Numbered from the stretch's first letter, positions 25,697-35,056 are shown. The stretch is DNA of 64,000 nucleotides from an uncultured Gammaproteobacteria bacterium (GCA_947259395.1 CAMYMN010000014.1:57494-121493), one strand, 5' to 3'. Notes: generated by a model from the sequence alone, not told the origin. A program made the numbers and translations.

Positions 25697-26038
25697 ATGA
25701 GCAAACTCGACGAGATGACACGCAGGCGAAAGGAGGCGCACGTGAAACTCCTTGACGCCAAGTCCCGTGTTTATAAGGCGTTCCTCGAGATGGAGAGGGC
25801 TACCTTTGCGGATGGTGCCCTCCCCAAGAAACACAAGGAACTCATTGCTATCGGAATCTCCGTCGCCATCGACTGTGAGTCTTGCATGCAATGGCACATC
25901 GAACAGGCCGCGATCTCCGGTGCCTCTGAACGCGAGGTGCTTGAAGCCTTAGAAGTTGGAATCGAGATGGCGGGCGGCCCCGGTACCGTGTCGGCACGGT
26001 TTGCCCTCGAAGTCATGGAGAGCGTCTTTGCGGTGTAA
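25697..26038 (+). CDS. Carboxymuconolactone decarboxylase/AhpD-like protein (cassette gene)
   Basis: 113 residues: FLEMERATFADGALPKKHKE, LIAIGISVAIDCESCMQWHI, EVLEALEVGIEMAGGPGTVS. The CxxC...H motif (CESCMQWH) is the AhpD-type redox centre, suggesting peroxidase-linked or disulfide chemistry rather than decarboxylation. GGAAGG upstream of ATG 25697 is a good binding site. It is the last cassette gene. A second AhpD-like protein of a different length lies at 59685. Confidence 0.85.
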   Translation: MSKLDEMTRRRKEAHVKLLDAKSRVYKAFLEMERATFADGALPKKHKELIAIGISVAIDCESCMQWHIEQAAISGASEREVLEALEVGIEMAGGPGTVSARFALEVMESVFAV

Positions 26039-26060
26039 CACAAAATGTTTATCGCCGGCT

Positions 26061-26142
26061 GCCTAACGCGGCGTTGCGGCTGACGTAGTAAGCACACTTC
26101 ATCGATCCGTCCCAAACGGCGTCAAGTCGCATACCAACACGC
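26061..26142 (+). repeat. Degenerate attC-like site 9, right end of array
   Basis: GCCTAAC (26061-26067) is an exact R'' core, followed by GCGGCGTTGCGGCTGACG. CGTCAAGTCGCATACCAACACGC at 26120-26142 can pair partly with that arm. No R' core is visible, as expected if the terminal site has decayed. Confidence 0.45.
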
Positions 26143-26175
26143 GCGCGGCAGGGAGCCGCAATGACTGAAACACAT

Positions 26176-27195
26176 CTAGTTTTTTTCGAATAATTGAATG
26201 CGATCCTTTACGTGCGGATGGGTCGACAAAAAGTCCAGGGTGGTCGACTGGGGGCCGCTTTGGTCATGCAGGCGGCGTAGGATAGTCACAAAGCGTTCCA
26301 GGGGAATGCCGTGTCGATGCATGTAGTCGCGTGAAAATCGGTCCGCTTCGGTCTCGAACTCGCGGGAAAACTTTGTCTGGATGAGAATCGTCGGCACCGT
26401 GGCCGCAGTCGCGGTAATGGAAAAAATATCCCCAGTTACCGACGCGATTACCAGAGCGACCGCCGAGTTCTGGAGTATCATGCGTAAGCTGTGCCGATGT
26501 TCCACATGTCCGATCTCGTGGGCGAGGATTGCCAACAGCTCCTCGTCGTGCTCACTCAGGCGTACCAACTCATCGGTCATGACGATAAGTCCCGAGGGTA
26601 GGGCAAGGGCATTAGCGCCGATGGCATTGCCTTGTCTGAATTCAAGCCGGTAGTTGAACGGCGAGCGCAATGTCGCAACCATATCCCGAAAGCGCGCGCG
26701 CATCCGAGATTGTGTCTGCTGGGGCAACTCGCTGGCGGTAAACAAAATCTCGTCCAGCACCTTCATGCTTTGGTCACCCAGCGCGGCGCTGGTGGACGCG
26801 GGCAACGCCTTCGCCACGTGATCCGCCAGAGCCGGGATGCCGCGCTCGATCCAGAACCACACGACGCCGATCGTCAATATAGCCACCAGTAACACGTAGC
26901 GCCAACGACTCTCGAGAAGATGTACGCCGCGGGCGGGCCAGCGGCTTCGCCCCGAATCGAGTAGCAACCGGTCGACACTATCGTTGTCCCGGGTTTCAAA
27001 ACAAGATCCATCCGTCAGACGCAGGACTCGTGGTGCGTTGGCGAGACGATCTGAAATCAGAACGTCTGTTACCGGCGCTGTTCGATCGCCGTCTGGTGCG
27101 CGGATCGTGAATGTACCGCTGCCGTCATAGATCAATCGACTTCGGTGCGGTGTCGACGAGTGGCCGTCGAAATACGTGCCTTCGATCTCGATCAC
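26176..27195 (-). CDS. Membrane-anchored M48 family zinc metalloprotease
   Basis: 339 residues from GTG 27195, which overlaps the yjgN-like stop (GTGA). The frame is open further upstream but that would run into the neighbour's coding sequence. One transmembrane helix (YVLLVAILTIGVVWFWI) follows an N-terminal beta-rich cytoplasmic region. The peptidase part contains ALPSGLIVMTDELVRL, the zinc motif HEIGH in LLAILAHEIGHVEHRHSL, and the third-ligand region EFETEADRFSRDYM. It probably degrades envelope proteins. The overlap with the DUF898 gene indicates an operon; this pair is common in proteobacteria. Confidence 0.88.
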   Translation of the reverse strand: MIEIEGTYFDGHSSTPHRSRLIYDGSGTFTIRAPDGDRTAPVTDVLISDRLANAPRVLRLTDGSCFETRDNDSVDRLLLDSGRSRWPARGVHLLESRWRYVLLVAILTIGVVWFWIERGIPALADHVAKALPASTSAALGDQSMKVLDEILFTASELPQQTQSRMRARFRDMVATLRSPFNYRLEFRQGNAIGANALALPSGLIVMTDELVRLSEHDEELLAILAHEIGHVEHRHSLRMILQNSAVALVIASVTGDIFSITATAATVPTILIQTKFSREFETEADRFSRDYMHRHGIPLERFVTILRRLHDQSGPQSTTLDFLSTHPHVKDRIQLFEKN

Positions 27196-28295
27196 AACCC
27201 TATGTCCACCCCCAGCAGATCGCCGAACTCCTCGCCGGTTGCGGTAATCTGTTCCTGCCGTTCGGCGACGAACCGGTCGATATCCTCCGATGCCAGGATT
27301 TGAGTGTTGTCGAGGCGGTAACGCGTCATACGCACTCGTGCCCACGGTATCAGCATGCCCAGGGACAAGACGATCGCAACGGCATTGCTTAGGTAAATCC
27401 AGAACATCCGCCCAGTTCGCAGGGTGCTGCGAAAACGCACGTGATCCAAGGAGACATTGTTAAAAACGAGGTTAGTGATATTCGCCTTCAGAAAAGCGTG
27501 GAACAGAAATCCAATGGTTAACATCAAAAGATATAACAACACGAAGACGCCGATAATAGTAGGGGTTTCGAGGGTTTCGCCGTTTCCTTCGACCTGCGCA
27601 TTGTCGATCAGGCCGGAGACACTCCCGAAGCCGACGACCCCAAAAAATAACACGGCGGCGATGACCATAATTATGGCTATCGCATAATAGACGTAGAATT
27701 CTTTTGCCGCGACCTGCAATGCAAACGAACTGGCGCCGAAACGGCTATTGTCGGCTTGGAAACGCCACCGTTTGTAGACATTAAACGGGTGCAGCAGGCC
27801 AAGCGTCAGCAGCGAGAAGATCGGCAGTATTAGATACACGCCAATCGCCTCGCGCTGACTCCCCACGAAATTGAACCGAATGTTGCGGTAGGCGGTATTG
27901 CGCGACCTGAATATCAACGATCGCCGCACCAGCCAAGGTAACCCCGCAAGAAACAGCGCCCAGAAAACCAGCTCTAGGGATGGATAATAGTACGTGCTGA
28001 CAAAATAGACCGCCAAGACTGCAGCGGCGATCAGCCGTCCTTTGAGGATTTGTTCCGGCCGCGCCAGATACTCGAAGACAGCGCCTTCCAGTTGCGTGTT
28101 GCCGTAAAAGTAGCGATTGGTTCGCACCTTGGCCCAGGCCGAGTAGATCCCTAGGGTGAGCAAGGTCAGCAGAACATTGACGATCCAGATTCGGAAGTAC
28201 TCGCTTGCGTTGCCATTGAATTCGAAAGGTCTCTCAGCGGGTGCTATGACTGCGGCACCAACCTCTTCCGTTTGTTTGATATGCGCTGTTTCCAT
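27192..28295 (-). CDS. yjgN: YjgN family (DUF898) membrane protein
   Basis: 367 residues. It has the DUF898 opening RPFEFNGNASEYFRIWIVNV, then LLTLLTLGIYSAWAKVRTNR and YFYGNTQLEGAVFEYLARPE, and a second copy of the W-A-x-V-R-x-T-R-Y motif near the C-terminus (LIPWARVRMTRYRLDNTQIL). About six to eight transmembrane helices. Function unknown. It is the first gene of a two-gene operon with the M48 protease. Confidence 0.9.
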   Translation of the reverse strand: METAHIKQTEEVGAAVIAPAERPFEFNGNASEYFRIWIVNVLLTLLTLGIYSAWAKVRTNRYFYGNTQLEGAVFEYLARPEQILKGRLIAAAVLAVYFVSTYYYPSLELVFWALFLAGLPWLVRRSLIFRSRNTAYRNIRFNFVGSQREAIGVYLILPIFSLLTLGLLHPFNVYKRWRFQADNSRFGASSFALQVAAKEFYVYYAIAIIMVIAAVLFFGVVGFGSVSGLIDNAQVEGNGETLETPTIIGVFVLLYLLMLTIGFLFHAFLKANITNLVFNNVSLDHVRFRSTLRTGRMFWIYLSNAVAIVLSLGMLIPWARVRMTRYRLDNTQILASEDIDRFVAERQEQITATGEEFGDLLGVDIGL

Positions 28296-28566
28296 TATGG
28301 TATTTACGTTCCCATATTCTCATCAATCATAGTACAAATAGGGTAAAGAGTTCGCTGACGAATATGGGCAAACGTCGTGGTCGCAGACGTGGCCTCTTCC
28401 AACAGACGATAAATAGGACCAAGACACCACCGAGGCGTGATGCGTTGAGTGCGAGGTATTGATAATGTGTAAGCAATCTTGCGTTGTGTCAGGAATTCCA
28501 AGATCCGTCGTCTTCCGCCGAATACACCCTGTGTTAGCATCTGGTTTCTAACTGGAGAAAATTGTA

Positions 28567-29781
28567 TTGACAAGTGTGTTCCGACACATGCCTACTTACG
28601 TCACGGTGTTGATCCTTGTATTGACGTCGCTAAGCACCTTTGGGGCGTCGCAAGGACCGCCCCCGGTTGCGAATCAAGCTCTGCTGTGGGCCGCCTCCAA
28701 CGGCCGCCCTGACCTTGTCGACTACGCCCTCGCCGAGGGTGCCGACATCGAAACTCGTGACAACTCGGGAGAGAAATACACGGCATTGATCCTTGCCGCC
28801 CGCGCCGGACATATTCAGGTGATGCAACGGCTCCTTGCTCACGGCGCTGATGTGAATGCCCGCACGGTGGGCGGGCTTACCGCTTTGTTTTATGCCACCG
28901 ATGCCGACCGAGTCGGGCTCGTGGATCTTCTGCTTGACCACGGCGCCAATCCCAACACCTACGAGAAGCGCCTCGGGCACACGCCACTGCACGTGGCCGT
29001 ACAGCGCGGGAGCATACGCAGTCTTACCCGACTGCTAGAACGGGGCGCAAATCCGAATATCGCCTCCGCGAAGGATGGACGCACGCCACTCATCCTGGCG
29101 GCACGGCAGGCAGGTGGACTCGCGGCGGTCATCGAGCTGATCGCCCGGGGCGCCGACGTCAACCAGCCCGCCGCGGACGGTGCGACGGCGTTGATGGGGG
29201 CATCGGTGCGCGGACATGCGCATATTACCGCGATGCTGTTAGTGAATAACGCCGACGCCAACGCGGTTTCCGATGACGGCCGCAGCGCGTTGCATCGGGC
29301 GGCGATGACCGGCCGCGTCGAGATCGTAGCGCAGCTCTTGGCGGCGAAAGCGATGATCGATAAGCGTGCCCGTGACGGTAATACGCCACTCGGCGCCGCC
29401 GTGTTTTTTGGTCAAGCGGCGGTGGTCGAGCGCCTTATTGCTGCCGGCGCCAACCCGAACGCTAACGCGCGGCTTGGCGAAACACCACTTATGCTCGCGG
29501 TACGCGGAAACCACCCGGAAATCCTGCGCGCGCTGCTTGGCCACGGTGCCGATGCCAACGGTCGCGCGGCGGACGGCAATCTGGAAACGGCCCTGATTCT
29601 TGCCGCCGAACGTGGTCTTAGCGATGCTGTGGGCCTGCTGTTGAAAGCGGGGGCGGACGTCCATTACCGGGCGCGCGATGGAAGGACGGCACTCGCCGCG
29701 GCGGCGACAAGCGGGGATGTGGCAACCGCGGCTCTGCTTCACGGGCGGAGGGTTAAAAATTTCGGCAGCGGCGAACTGTAG
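28567..29781 (+). CDS. Secreted ankyrin-repeat protein
   Basis: 404 residues from TTG 28567 (GGAG nine bases upstream); ATG 28588 is an alternative. A signal peptide (YVTVLILVLTSLSTFGASQG) is followed by about ten ankyrin repeats, each of the type 'TALILAARAGHIQVMQRLLA.GADVNAR'. The repeats fill the protein and no enzymatic domain is present. It likely binds a periplasmic partner. It is followed after 24 bases by the multicopper oxidase gene, so co-transcription is likely. Bacterial ankyrin proteins next to periplasmic redox enzymes (as with catalase-linked AnkB) have been tied to oxidative stress; a link here is inference. Confidence 0.85.
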   Translation: MTSVFRHMPTYVTVLILVLTSLSTFGASQGPPPVANQALLWAASNGRPDLVDYALAEGADIETRDNSGEKYTALILAARAGHIQVMQRLLAHGADVNARTVGGLTALFYATDADRVGLVDLLLDHGANPNTYEKRLGHTPLHVAVQRGSIRSLTRLLERGANPNIASAKDGRTPLILAARQAGGLAAVIELIARGADVNQPAADGATALMGASVRGHAHITAMLLVNNADANAVSDDGRSALHRAAMTGRVEIVAQLLAAKAMIDKRARDGNTPLGAAVFFGQAAVVERLIAAGANPNANARLGETPLMLAVRGNHPEILRALLGHGADANGRAADGNLETALILAAERGLSDAVGLLLKAGADVHYRARDGRTALAAAATSGDVATAALLHGRRVKNFGSGEL

Positions 29782-29805
29782 ATGCCGTTTTATCACTGAC
29801 GCGAT

Positions 29806-31218
29806 ATGGATCGCCGCAATTTTCTAACACACACTGCACTCGTGGCCGTATTGCCGTGGGTCACACCGGCCATTGGCGCTGTCCCCACCGGCCGTGAATC
29901 CATGCTCGGCCTTACCGCCAGGGAAGACACCGCGCAGATCGTGGATGACGGTGGACCGCGCACGCGTATCTGGGGCTACAACGGCCAAGTGCCGGGTCCG
30001 ATGATACGCGTGAAACAGAACGACTGGGTCCGTGCCCGGCTGATCAACCGCCTGCCGGTGGCAACCACCATACACTGGCACGGCATCCGTATCGAAAACG
30101 CGATGGACGGCGTGTCCGGGTTGACCCAGGATGCGGTCGCGCCGGGTCAGTCCTTCGATTACGCGTTTCAAGTGCCGGACGCGGGCACCTTTTGGTATCA
30201 CGCACATACCCGTTCGTGGGAACAGGTGGCGCGCGGCCTGTATGGGGTGCTGATCGTCGATGAGGCCGAGCCGGTTGCCGTGGATCATGACTATGTGTTG
30301 GTCATCGACGATTGGCGGCTCGGTCAGGATGCACAGATTCACGAAGCCAGCCTCGGCTCGTTGCACGATTGGTCTCACGCCGGGCGCTTGGGCCAATGGC
30401 TGACCGTCAACGGCAAGCCGCGCGAGGCGTTTCCGGTGACCGGCGGTCAGCGCGTGCGGCTGCGGGTGGTGAACACCGCCAATGCTCGGGTGTTTACGCT
30501 CAGTTTCGGCAAGCTCAAGCCGCATATGATCGCCGTCGATGGCCAGCCGGTGAACCCCCGGTCGCTTGGTAAGTTCTTGACCATCGCCCCCGCACAACGG
30601 GTCGACCTGATTATCGACATGCCCGCTGATCCCGGTGAGTCCGCGTCCATTGATGTGATAACCCGCCGCGAGGTGATCCAGGTGGCGCAGTTCGTCTATG
30701 ACCTCTCAAGTGACGCGAACGCTGCGAAGGTCGTGTCGCCGATTTCACGATTACCCAGCAACCCGCTGTCCACAGCCCTGGATCTTGCCAATCCGGAACG
30801 CACCGGCCTGCTCATGGAAGGCGGCGCAATGGGCGGGATGCAAAGCGCGCTGCTGAAAGGCGAGCGGCGATCGATTCAGGAGCTGATCAAAGAAGGCGCG
30901 GTTTGGGCGTTCAACGAGACCGTAGGCATGACCGATACGCCGCTGGTTTCCGCCCGTCGCGGCCAGACGGTTATTATTGAGATGCGCAACCAGAACCGTT
31001 GGCCCCATGCCATGCACTTACATGGCCATCATTTCAAGGTGATCGAACGCAAGGGCAACGCTGTGGATGACGACATATGGCGCGATACTGAGCTGGTGCA
31101 GCCCGGGGAATCCGTGAGCATTGCCTTTATCGCCGACAACCCCGGCAAGTGGTTGCTGCATTGTCACATGCTCGAGCATCAAGCCGGTGGTATGACCACC
31201 TGGTTGGAGATAGCTTGA
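29806..31218 (+). CDS. Tat-exported multicopper oxidase
   Basis: 470 residues. The N-terminus MDRRNFLTHTALVAVLPW is a twin-arginine signal. Copper-ligand motifs in order are HWHGIRI, FWYHAHTRSWEQ, MHLHGHHFKVI and the C-terminal WLLHCHMLEHQAGGM, which provides the type 1 Met ligand. Three cupredoxin domains are expected. The family oxidises Cu(I), phenols or metal ions in the periplasm; the Met-rich insert of CueO is absent here. It lies downstream of the ankyrin gene. Confidence 0.93.
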   Translation: MDRRNFLTHTALVAVLPWVTPAIGAVPTGRESMLGLTAREDTAQIVDDGGPRTRIWGYNGQVPGPMIRVKQNDWVRARLINRLPVATTIHWHGIRIENAMDGVSGLTQDAVAPGQSFDYAFQVPDAGTFWYHAHTRSWEQVARGLYGVLIVDEAEPVAVDHDYVLVIDDWRLGQDAQIHEASLGSLHDWSHAGRLGQWLTVNGKPREAFPVTGGQRVRLRVVNTANARVFTLSFGKLKPHMIAVDGQPVNPRSLGKFLTIAPAQRVDLIIDMPADPGESASIDVITRREVIQVAQFVYDLSSDANAAKVVSPISRLPSNPLSTALDLANPERTGLLMEGGAMGGMQSALLKGERRSIQELIKEGAVWAFNETVGMTDTPLVSARRGQTVIIEMRNQNRWPHAMHLHGHHFKVIERKGNAVDDDIWRDTELVQPGESVSIAFIADNPGKWLLHCHMLEHQAGGMTTWLEIA

Positions 31219-31308
31219 GCTTTTGAGAGAATGGATCGGCGACGATTATCAAAAATGTCGACCGCGGTTCGCGGCTAAGACATTTGTCACCAGCCCGTTG
31301 TCTTAGGA

Positions 31309-31941
31309 TCAGGACTTTCGTGCCGCGGCGATTGGAAGACTGCTGATACGCTTCATCTCGGGATCGTTCAACAGATCGGGATTGCGCAAGTAATCGAGGA
31401 AAAAATCGAAAGCGTCCGCGCCCCAGAATAATTCACCATCGACCACGAAGGTGGGCACCCCGAACACGCCGAGCTCGATCGCCCGTTTGCCATTGTCGCG
31501 CAGTTGCTGTTTGACGATGGGTGATTGCAGTTTCATTTCCGCGTCGGTCACTTGCAGCCGGTTCAATAGGCGTGACAGAGCTTCTTGGTCCGAGGGCAGG
31601 CACCCATCGCGCCACACGAATCGAAACATCTCGCGGATGGCGGCGAAGTCACTGTCGAGCGCGATGGCGAGCCGCAACAGCGGCAGCGGATTGAAGGGAT
31701 GACCATTGGGGAAACGCAAGGGAATGCCTTGTTGTTCGGCCATCCATTGCAACTGGCGATAAATGAAGATTCTCTTGGGTACGATCTCGCCCGGACCTTT
31801 CTGGCCCCAGTGATCCAGCAGGCCCGCAAGCAGTACCGGCCGACATTGGACGTTTAGCTCCGTTGGCAGGCGATCCCAGCGTTCACATTGGAGATAGGAG
31901 TACGGCGAGATAAAGTCGAAGAACCATTCGGCCTGTTTCAT
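31309..31941 (-). CDS. 2-hydroxychromene-2-carboxylate isomerase / DsbA-family oxidoreductase
   Basis: 210 residues. The N-terminus AEWFFDFISPYSYLQCERWD with FISPYSY replaces the DsbA CxxC and is typical of HCCA isomerases and kappa-class GST relatives. Later blocks are NGHPFNPLPLLRLAIALDSD and IELGVFGVPTFVVDGELFWG, with the cis-proline VPT. It would use glutathione in aromatic or other catabolism. It stands alone; the substrate is unknown. Confidence 0.85.
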   Translation of the reverse strand: MKQAEWFFDFISPYSYLQCERWDRLPTELNVQCRPVLLAGLLDHWGQKGPGEIVPKRIFIYRQLQWMAEQQGIPLRFPNGHPFNPLPLLRLAIALDSDFAAIREMFRFVWRDGCLPSDQEALSRLLNRLQVTDAEMKLQSPIVKQQLRDNGKRAIELGVFGVPTFVVDGELFWGADAFDFFLDYLRNPDLLNDPEMKRISSLPIAAARKS

Positions 31942-32018
31942 AGCAAGCAGTTGTAATCCAAGGGGTGACAGGGTTTATACTGCGTGGCCACGTCAAAGAC
32001 GTCAAACCATAGCGATTC

Positions 32019-32453
32019 ATGTCGCGCATAAGTGCAGAAGAATTTGAAAATATTACCAGGGACCGAGTGCCGTTTGTCGGGCAGCTCGGGGTGATTGTGG
32101 AGGACATCGGCGCGGGCAACGCGCGGCTGCGGTTGCCGTTTCGTGATGATTTTATTCGCCCCGGCGGCACGATCTCGGGTCCGGTGATGATGGCGCTTGC
32201 CGATCTCGCGATGTACGCCGCGGTACTGAGTAAGATCGGCCCGGTTGAACTTGCGGTCACCACCAACTTGAACATCAACTTTCTCAGGCGCCCGTTGCCG
32301 GCAGATATCATCGCGGAAGCCAAATTGTTGAAATTGGGCAAGCGGCTGGCGGTTGGCGAGGTCGCACTGTCTCTCGAAGATGATGAGGATATGGTGGCCC
32401 ACGTGACCGCGACTTACTCGATCCCGCCGGAATATGGCGACGAGACGCCTTAA
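32019..32453 (+). CDS. PaaI-family hotdog thioesterase
   Basis: 144 residues: VPFVGQLGVIVEDIGAGNAR, then FIRPGGTISGPVMMALADLA, TTNLNINFLRRPLPADIIAE and HVTATYSIPPEYGD. The 'RPGGTISGPVMMALAD' segment is the hotdog active-site helix region. It hydrolyses acyl-CoA thioesters in the cytoplasm; substrate unknown. A second PaaI-like protein lies at 46635. Confidence 0.85.
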   Translation: MSRISAEEFENITRDRVPFVGQLGVIVEDIGAGNARLRLPFRDDFIRPGGTISGPVMMALADLAMYAAVLSKIGPVELAVTTNLNINFLRRPLPADIIAEAKLLKLGKRLAVGEVALSLEDDEDMVAHVTATYSIPPEYGDETP

Positions 32454-32526
32454 CGCTGGTCGAAACATCGCACCGTGTTAGCGTACGGTCTCAACTTATT
32501 GTATCTATAGCGCAGAGGACACTTCG

Positions 32527-33219
32527 ATGGCGAACGATCGGTTTTCCAACATCCAGGCGTGTGTTTTTGACGCCTATGGCACTTTGTTTGATGTGCATTC
32601 GGCGGTGGGCCGGCACAAACAAAGATTGGGTACACATGCCGACGCGGTCTCTGCATTGTGGCGGACCAAGCAACTGGAATACACCTGGCTGCGCAGCTTG
32701 CTGGGACATCATGTGGATTTCTGGCAGGTGACCGGCGATGCCCTGGACTATGCGCTGGACGCCCATGATGTGGATGATGCGGCGCTGCGCGAAGATCTGA
32801 TACAGGCGTACCTGAATCTGAGCACCTATCCGGAGGTGACGTCGGTGTTGCAGCGGCTCAAGCAACACGGCATGCGCACCGCGATTCTCTCCAACGGCTC
32901 CCCGATGATGTTGGACGCCGCGGTGACCGGCGCCGGGATCGCCGAGCTGCTCGATGCGGTGTTGTCGGTCGAAGATGTCGGCATCTACAAGCCCGACCCG
33001 AGGGTCTACCAACTGGCGGTGGACCAGCTCGGTGTCAGCGCAGCGCAGATCAGCTTCCAATCGTCCAATGCCTGGGATGCGGTCGCCGCCGCGACGTTCG
33101 GCATGCGGGTGGCGTGGGTCAACCGCTTCGGCCAGCGGCGCGAACGCCTCACAGCGCAACCGGACGCGGAGTTAAAGACACTGGACGAGTTGCCTCCCTT
33201 GCTCGGGCTCGAGTCATAA
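32527..33219 (+). CDS. Haloacid dehalogenase, type II
   Basis: 230 residues. The HAD motif I is FDAYGTLFDVHSAV with nucleophile Asp; motif II is AILSNGSPMML; the lysine region is VGIYKPDPRVYQLA; motif IV-like is FQSSNAWDAVAA. The DAYGTLFDVHS and SSNAWD signatures are those of L-2-haloacid dehalogenases, which convert L-2-haloacids to D-2-hydroxyacids. A D-2-hydroxyacid dehydrogenase lies about 4 kb away (37150), possibly related. Confidence 0.92.
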   Translation: MANDRFSNIQACVFDAYGTLFDVHSAVGRHKQRLGTHADAVSALWRTKQLEYTWLRSLLGHHVDFWQVTGDALDYALDAHDVDDAALREDLIQAYLNLSTYPEVTSVLQRLKQHGMRTAILSNGSPMMLDAAVTGAGIAELLDAVLSVEDVGIYKPDPRVYQLAVDQLGVSAAQISFQSSNAWDAVAAATFGMRVAWVNRFGQRRERLTAQPDAELKTLDELPPLLGLES

Positions 33220-33272
33220 CAAGCAAGTTGGTTGTGCAGAACGCGACGTAGGGTGTTACAAATTCAAGGACC

Positions 33273-34082
33273 ATGAGCGTTCTCAAACTCGATACCCACG
33301 ATACCCTTTACTACGAACATCGGCCGCCGGCGTACGACGCGCGCCACACGTTTGTGTTCTTCAATGCGCTGACCGGCGATGTCGGCATGTGGAATGCGGA
33401 CGTAGTCCCAGCTCTGAACGAGCGCGGGTACGGCACGTTGACCTATAACTTGCGGGGTCAGGTCAACAGTTCGTTCAGCGATCCCCAATCTTTGGATTGT
33501 GACCACATCATCGGCGACGCGATGACGCTGTTGCAGGACGTGAATCCAAACAAACCGATATTGGTGGGACTGTCGATCGGTGGACTGTTTGCCGCACATG
33601 CGATGATGCGTGGCGCCAGCGCGGACGGTTTGGTGCTCATCAATACCTTGCGGCGCAACGGGCCGCGGCTGCGTTGGATCAACGATGCGCTGGTGCGCTG
33701 CGCGGAGTTTGGCGGCCTGGAGCTGTTTCGCGATCTGTTTTGTCCGCTGTTGTTCAACGAGCGTTGGCAAGCCGAAAACCGTGCCAAGTTCTTGGTGCAG
33801 GACAGTTATCGTCCGATCGATCGTTCCAGCGGCATCTATCAATTGTTGAAACACGCCGCCGATGCCGACTGGGAGCTCCCATACGAGCGCTTGACGCTTC
33901 CAACGCTGGTGCTGACCGGGCTTCAGGACCACGTATTTCTGGACCTGGAAGATGTCGCGGCATTGGCGTCTCGCATCCCCAACGTCGAGCGCAAACACCA
34001 GCCCGATGCCGGACATATGTTACCTGCCGAATGTCCCCGGTGGCTGATCGATACGCTCATGGACTTCGCGGAGGGCCTGTGA
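33273..34082 (+). CDS. Alpha/beta-fold hydrolase
   Basis: 269 residues. The oxyanion-hole region is HTFVFFNALTGDVGMWN, the nucleophile elbow GLSIGGLFAAH (Ser), the acid VLTGLQDHVFLDLEDV (Asp) and the histidine in HQPDAGHMLPAE. The catalytic triad is complete. Likely an esterase or C-C hydrolase; the substrate is unknown. It overlaps by four bases the downstream transporter gene (GTGA). Confidence 0.85.
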   Translation: MSVLKLDTHDTLYYEHRPPAYDARHTFVFFNALTGDVGMWNADVVPALNERGYGTLTYNLRGQVNSSFSDPQSLDCDHIIGDAMTLLQDVNPNKPILVGLSIGGLFAAHAMMRGASADGLVLINTLRRNGPRLRWINDALVRCAEFGGLELFRDLFCPLLFNERWQAENRAKFLVQDSYRPIDRSSGIYQLLKHAADADWELPYERLTLPTLVLTGLQDHVFLDLEDVAALASRIPNVERKHQPDAGHMLPAECPRWLIDTLMDFAEGL

Positions 34083-35026
34083 CGTCACCTTGGCGGCGGC
34101 ACGCCTGGCTGGCTTACTTCGCGGTGTTCCTCGGCGTTTGCGGCCATGCCTCGAGCGAGTTCGTGGCGGTGGTGTCGCGGGTGGCGGGGCCGGAGCTGTC
34201 GGTATGGCGGTTCATGCTGGGCAGTGCGGGGTTGATCGTGTTGTCGCTGTTATTTACCGACAGCCGCGACCTGCTGGCACCCCTCAGGACCCATGGCCTG
34301 CGCCTGGTTGGGTTGTCAGCATTGGGCATCACCACCGGTTATCTCATGTTTCACTGGTCGCTGGATTTTGCCACCGTTCCCCAAGTTGCCACCACCGTCA
34401 CGACGATTCCGATCTTCGTTGCCCTGGCGAATCTGTGGATCAACCGGCAGCCGATATCCGGCGGCCGGTGGCTGAGTGGTATTGCCGCGGTCATCGGTGC
34501 AGCGTTGCTGCTCACCGATGGCTATTTGGCACGACTGGCGGGCGACGTAAATAATCTGTTCGGTGTTTTGTTGGCCGTGGGTTGCGCCGCCACCGTCGCG
34601 GCATTCATGGTATGGGTGCGCCCGTTGATTGCCGAATACGGGGCGTTGCGAATTACCGCCATCACCTTGGCGTTGGGCTCGGTGGGACTGTGGTTGGTCG
34701 TTGGTATCAGCTGGGATGTGTGGGTGAATCCGGCGACTCTGTTCGAGCGCCCGGCACAGCAGGTGGGCGCGCTGATCACTATTGCCCTTTGGAATACCAC
34801 CATCACCCAGTTCCTATGGATCGGTGGGCTGGCTGCGGTCCCGGACATCACCCGCGGGAGTTATCTGTTCTTTTTGAAGCCGGTGATTGCTGTAGGCCTG
34901 ACGCTGATGTTTCTTGGTCAGCCCGTCACCCTGATGCAATGGGCGGCGATAGCGGTGATATGCGGTGCGGTACTGGTGGAAATGAATTGGGATCGCTTGA
35001 TCAGAGCCCGCAAGCGAGCCACATGA
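34079..35026 (+). CDS. EamA/DMT-family transporter
   Basis: 315 residues from GTG 34079, overlapping the hydrolase stop. Ten transmembrane helices form two EamA repeats; the first includes SEFVAVVSRVAGPELSVWRF and GYLMFHWSLDFATVPQVATT, the second TRGSYLFFLKPVIAVGLTLM with FLGQPVTLMQWAAIAVICGA. DMT proteins export or import small metabolites. Coupling to the hydrolase suggests they handle the same compound, which is inference. Confidence 0.85.
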   Translation: MTSPWRRHAWLAYFAVFLGVCGHASSEFVAVVSRVAGPELSVWRFMLGSAGLIVLSLLFTDSRDLLAPLRTHGLRLVGLSALGITTGYLMFHWSLDFATVPQVATTVTTIPIFVALANLWINRQPISGGRWLSGIAAVIGAALLLTDGYLARLAGDVNNLFGVLLAVGCAATVAAFMVWVRPLIAEYGALRITAITLALGSVGLWLVVGISWDVWVNPATLFERPAQQVGALITIALWNTTITQFLWIGGLAAVPDITRGSYLFFLKPVIAVGLTLMFLGQPVTLMQWAAIAVICGAVLVEMNWDRLIRARKRAT

Positions 35027-35056
35027 CGATAGGAGGCAAGGCCTGAGGTGGGTGTG

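Larger units (their letters stand above)
21277..26142 (+). mobile_element. Integron-type gene cassette array without an integrase in view
   Basis: About 4.9 kb in which small plus-strand genes are each followed by a foldable repeat starting near RYYYAAC and ending near GTTRRRY. Four copies are 102 bases long and near-identical (21781, 23046, 23590, 24101). A fifth is a 3' half only (22451). Three or four more have different internal stems (22260, 25133, 25594, 26061). Gene contents (toxin-antitoxin pairs, orphan membrane proteins, small enzymes) are typical of sedentary chromosomal arrays. No tyrosine-recombinase IntI is encoded in the window. It may be a CALIN (attC cluster lacking an integrase) or the tail of a larger array. 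Confidence 0.85.

Noticed and set aside
21277..26142. CRISPR array
   Set aside because: Repeats are about 100 bases, imperfect, hairpin-forming and separated by genes rather than by uniform short spacers.
27196..27345. Upstream extension of the M48 protease frame
   Set aside because: It lies inside the DUF898 coding sequence; the GTG at 27195 gives the usual GTGA overlap.
33674..34078. N-terminal extension of the EamA transporter frame to an ATG at 33674
   Set aside because: It would overlap the hydrolase by 400 bases; GTG 34079 overlaps its stop and starts the first helix correctly.
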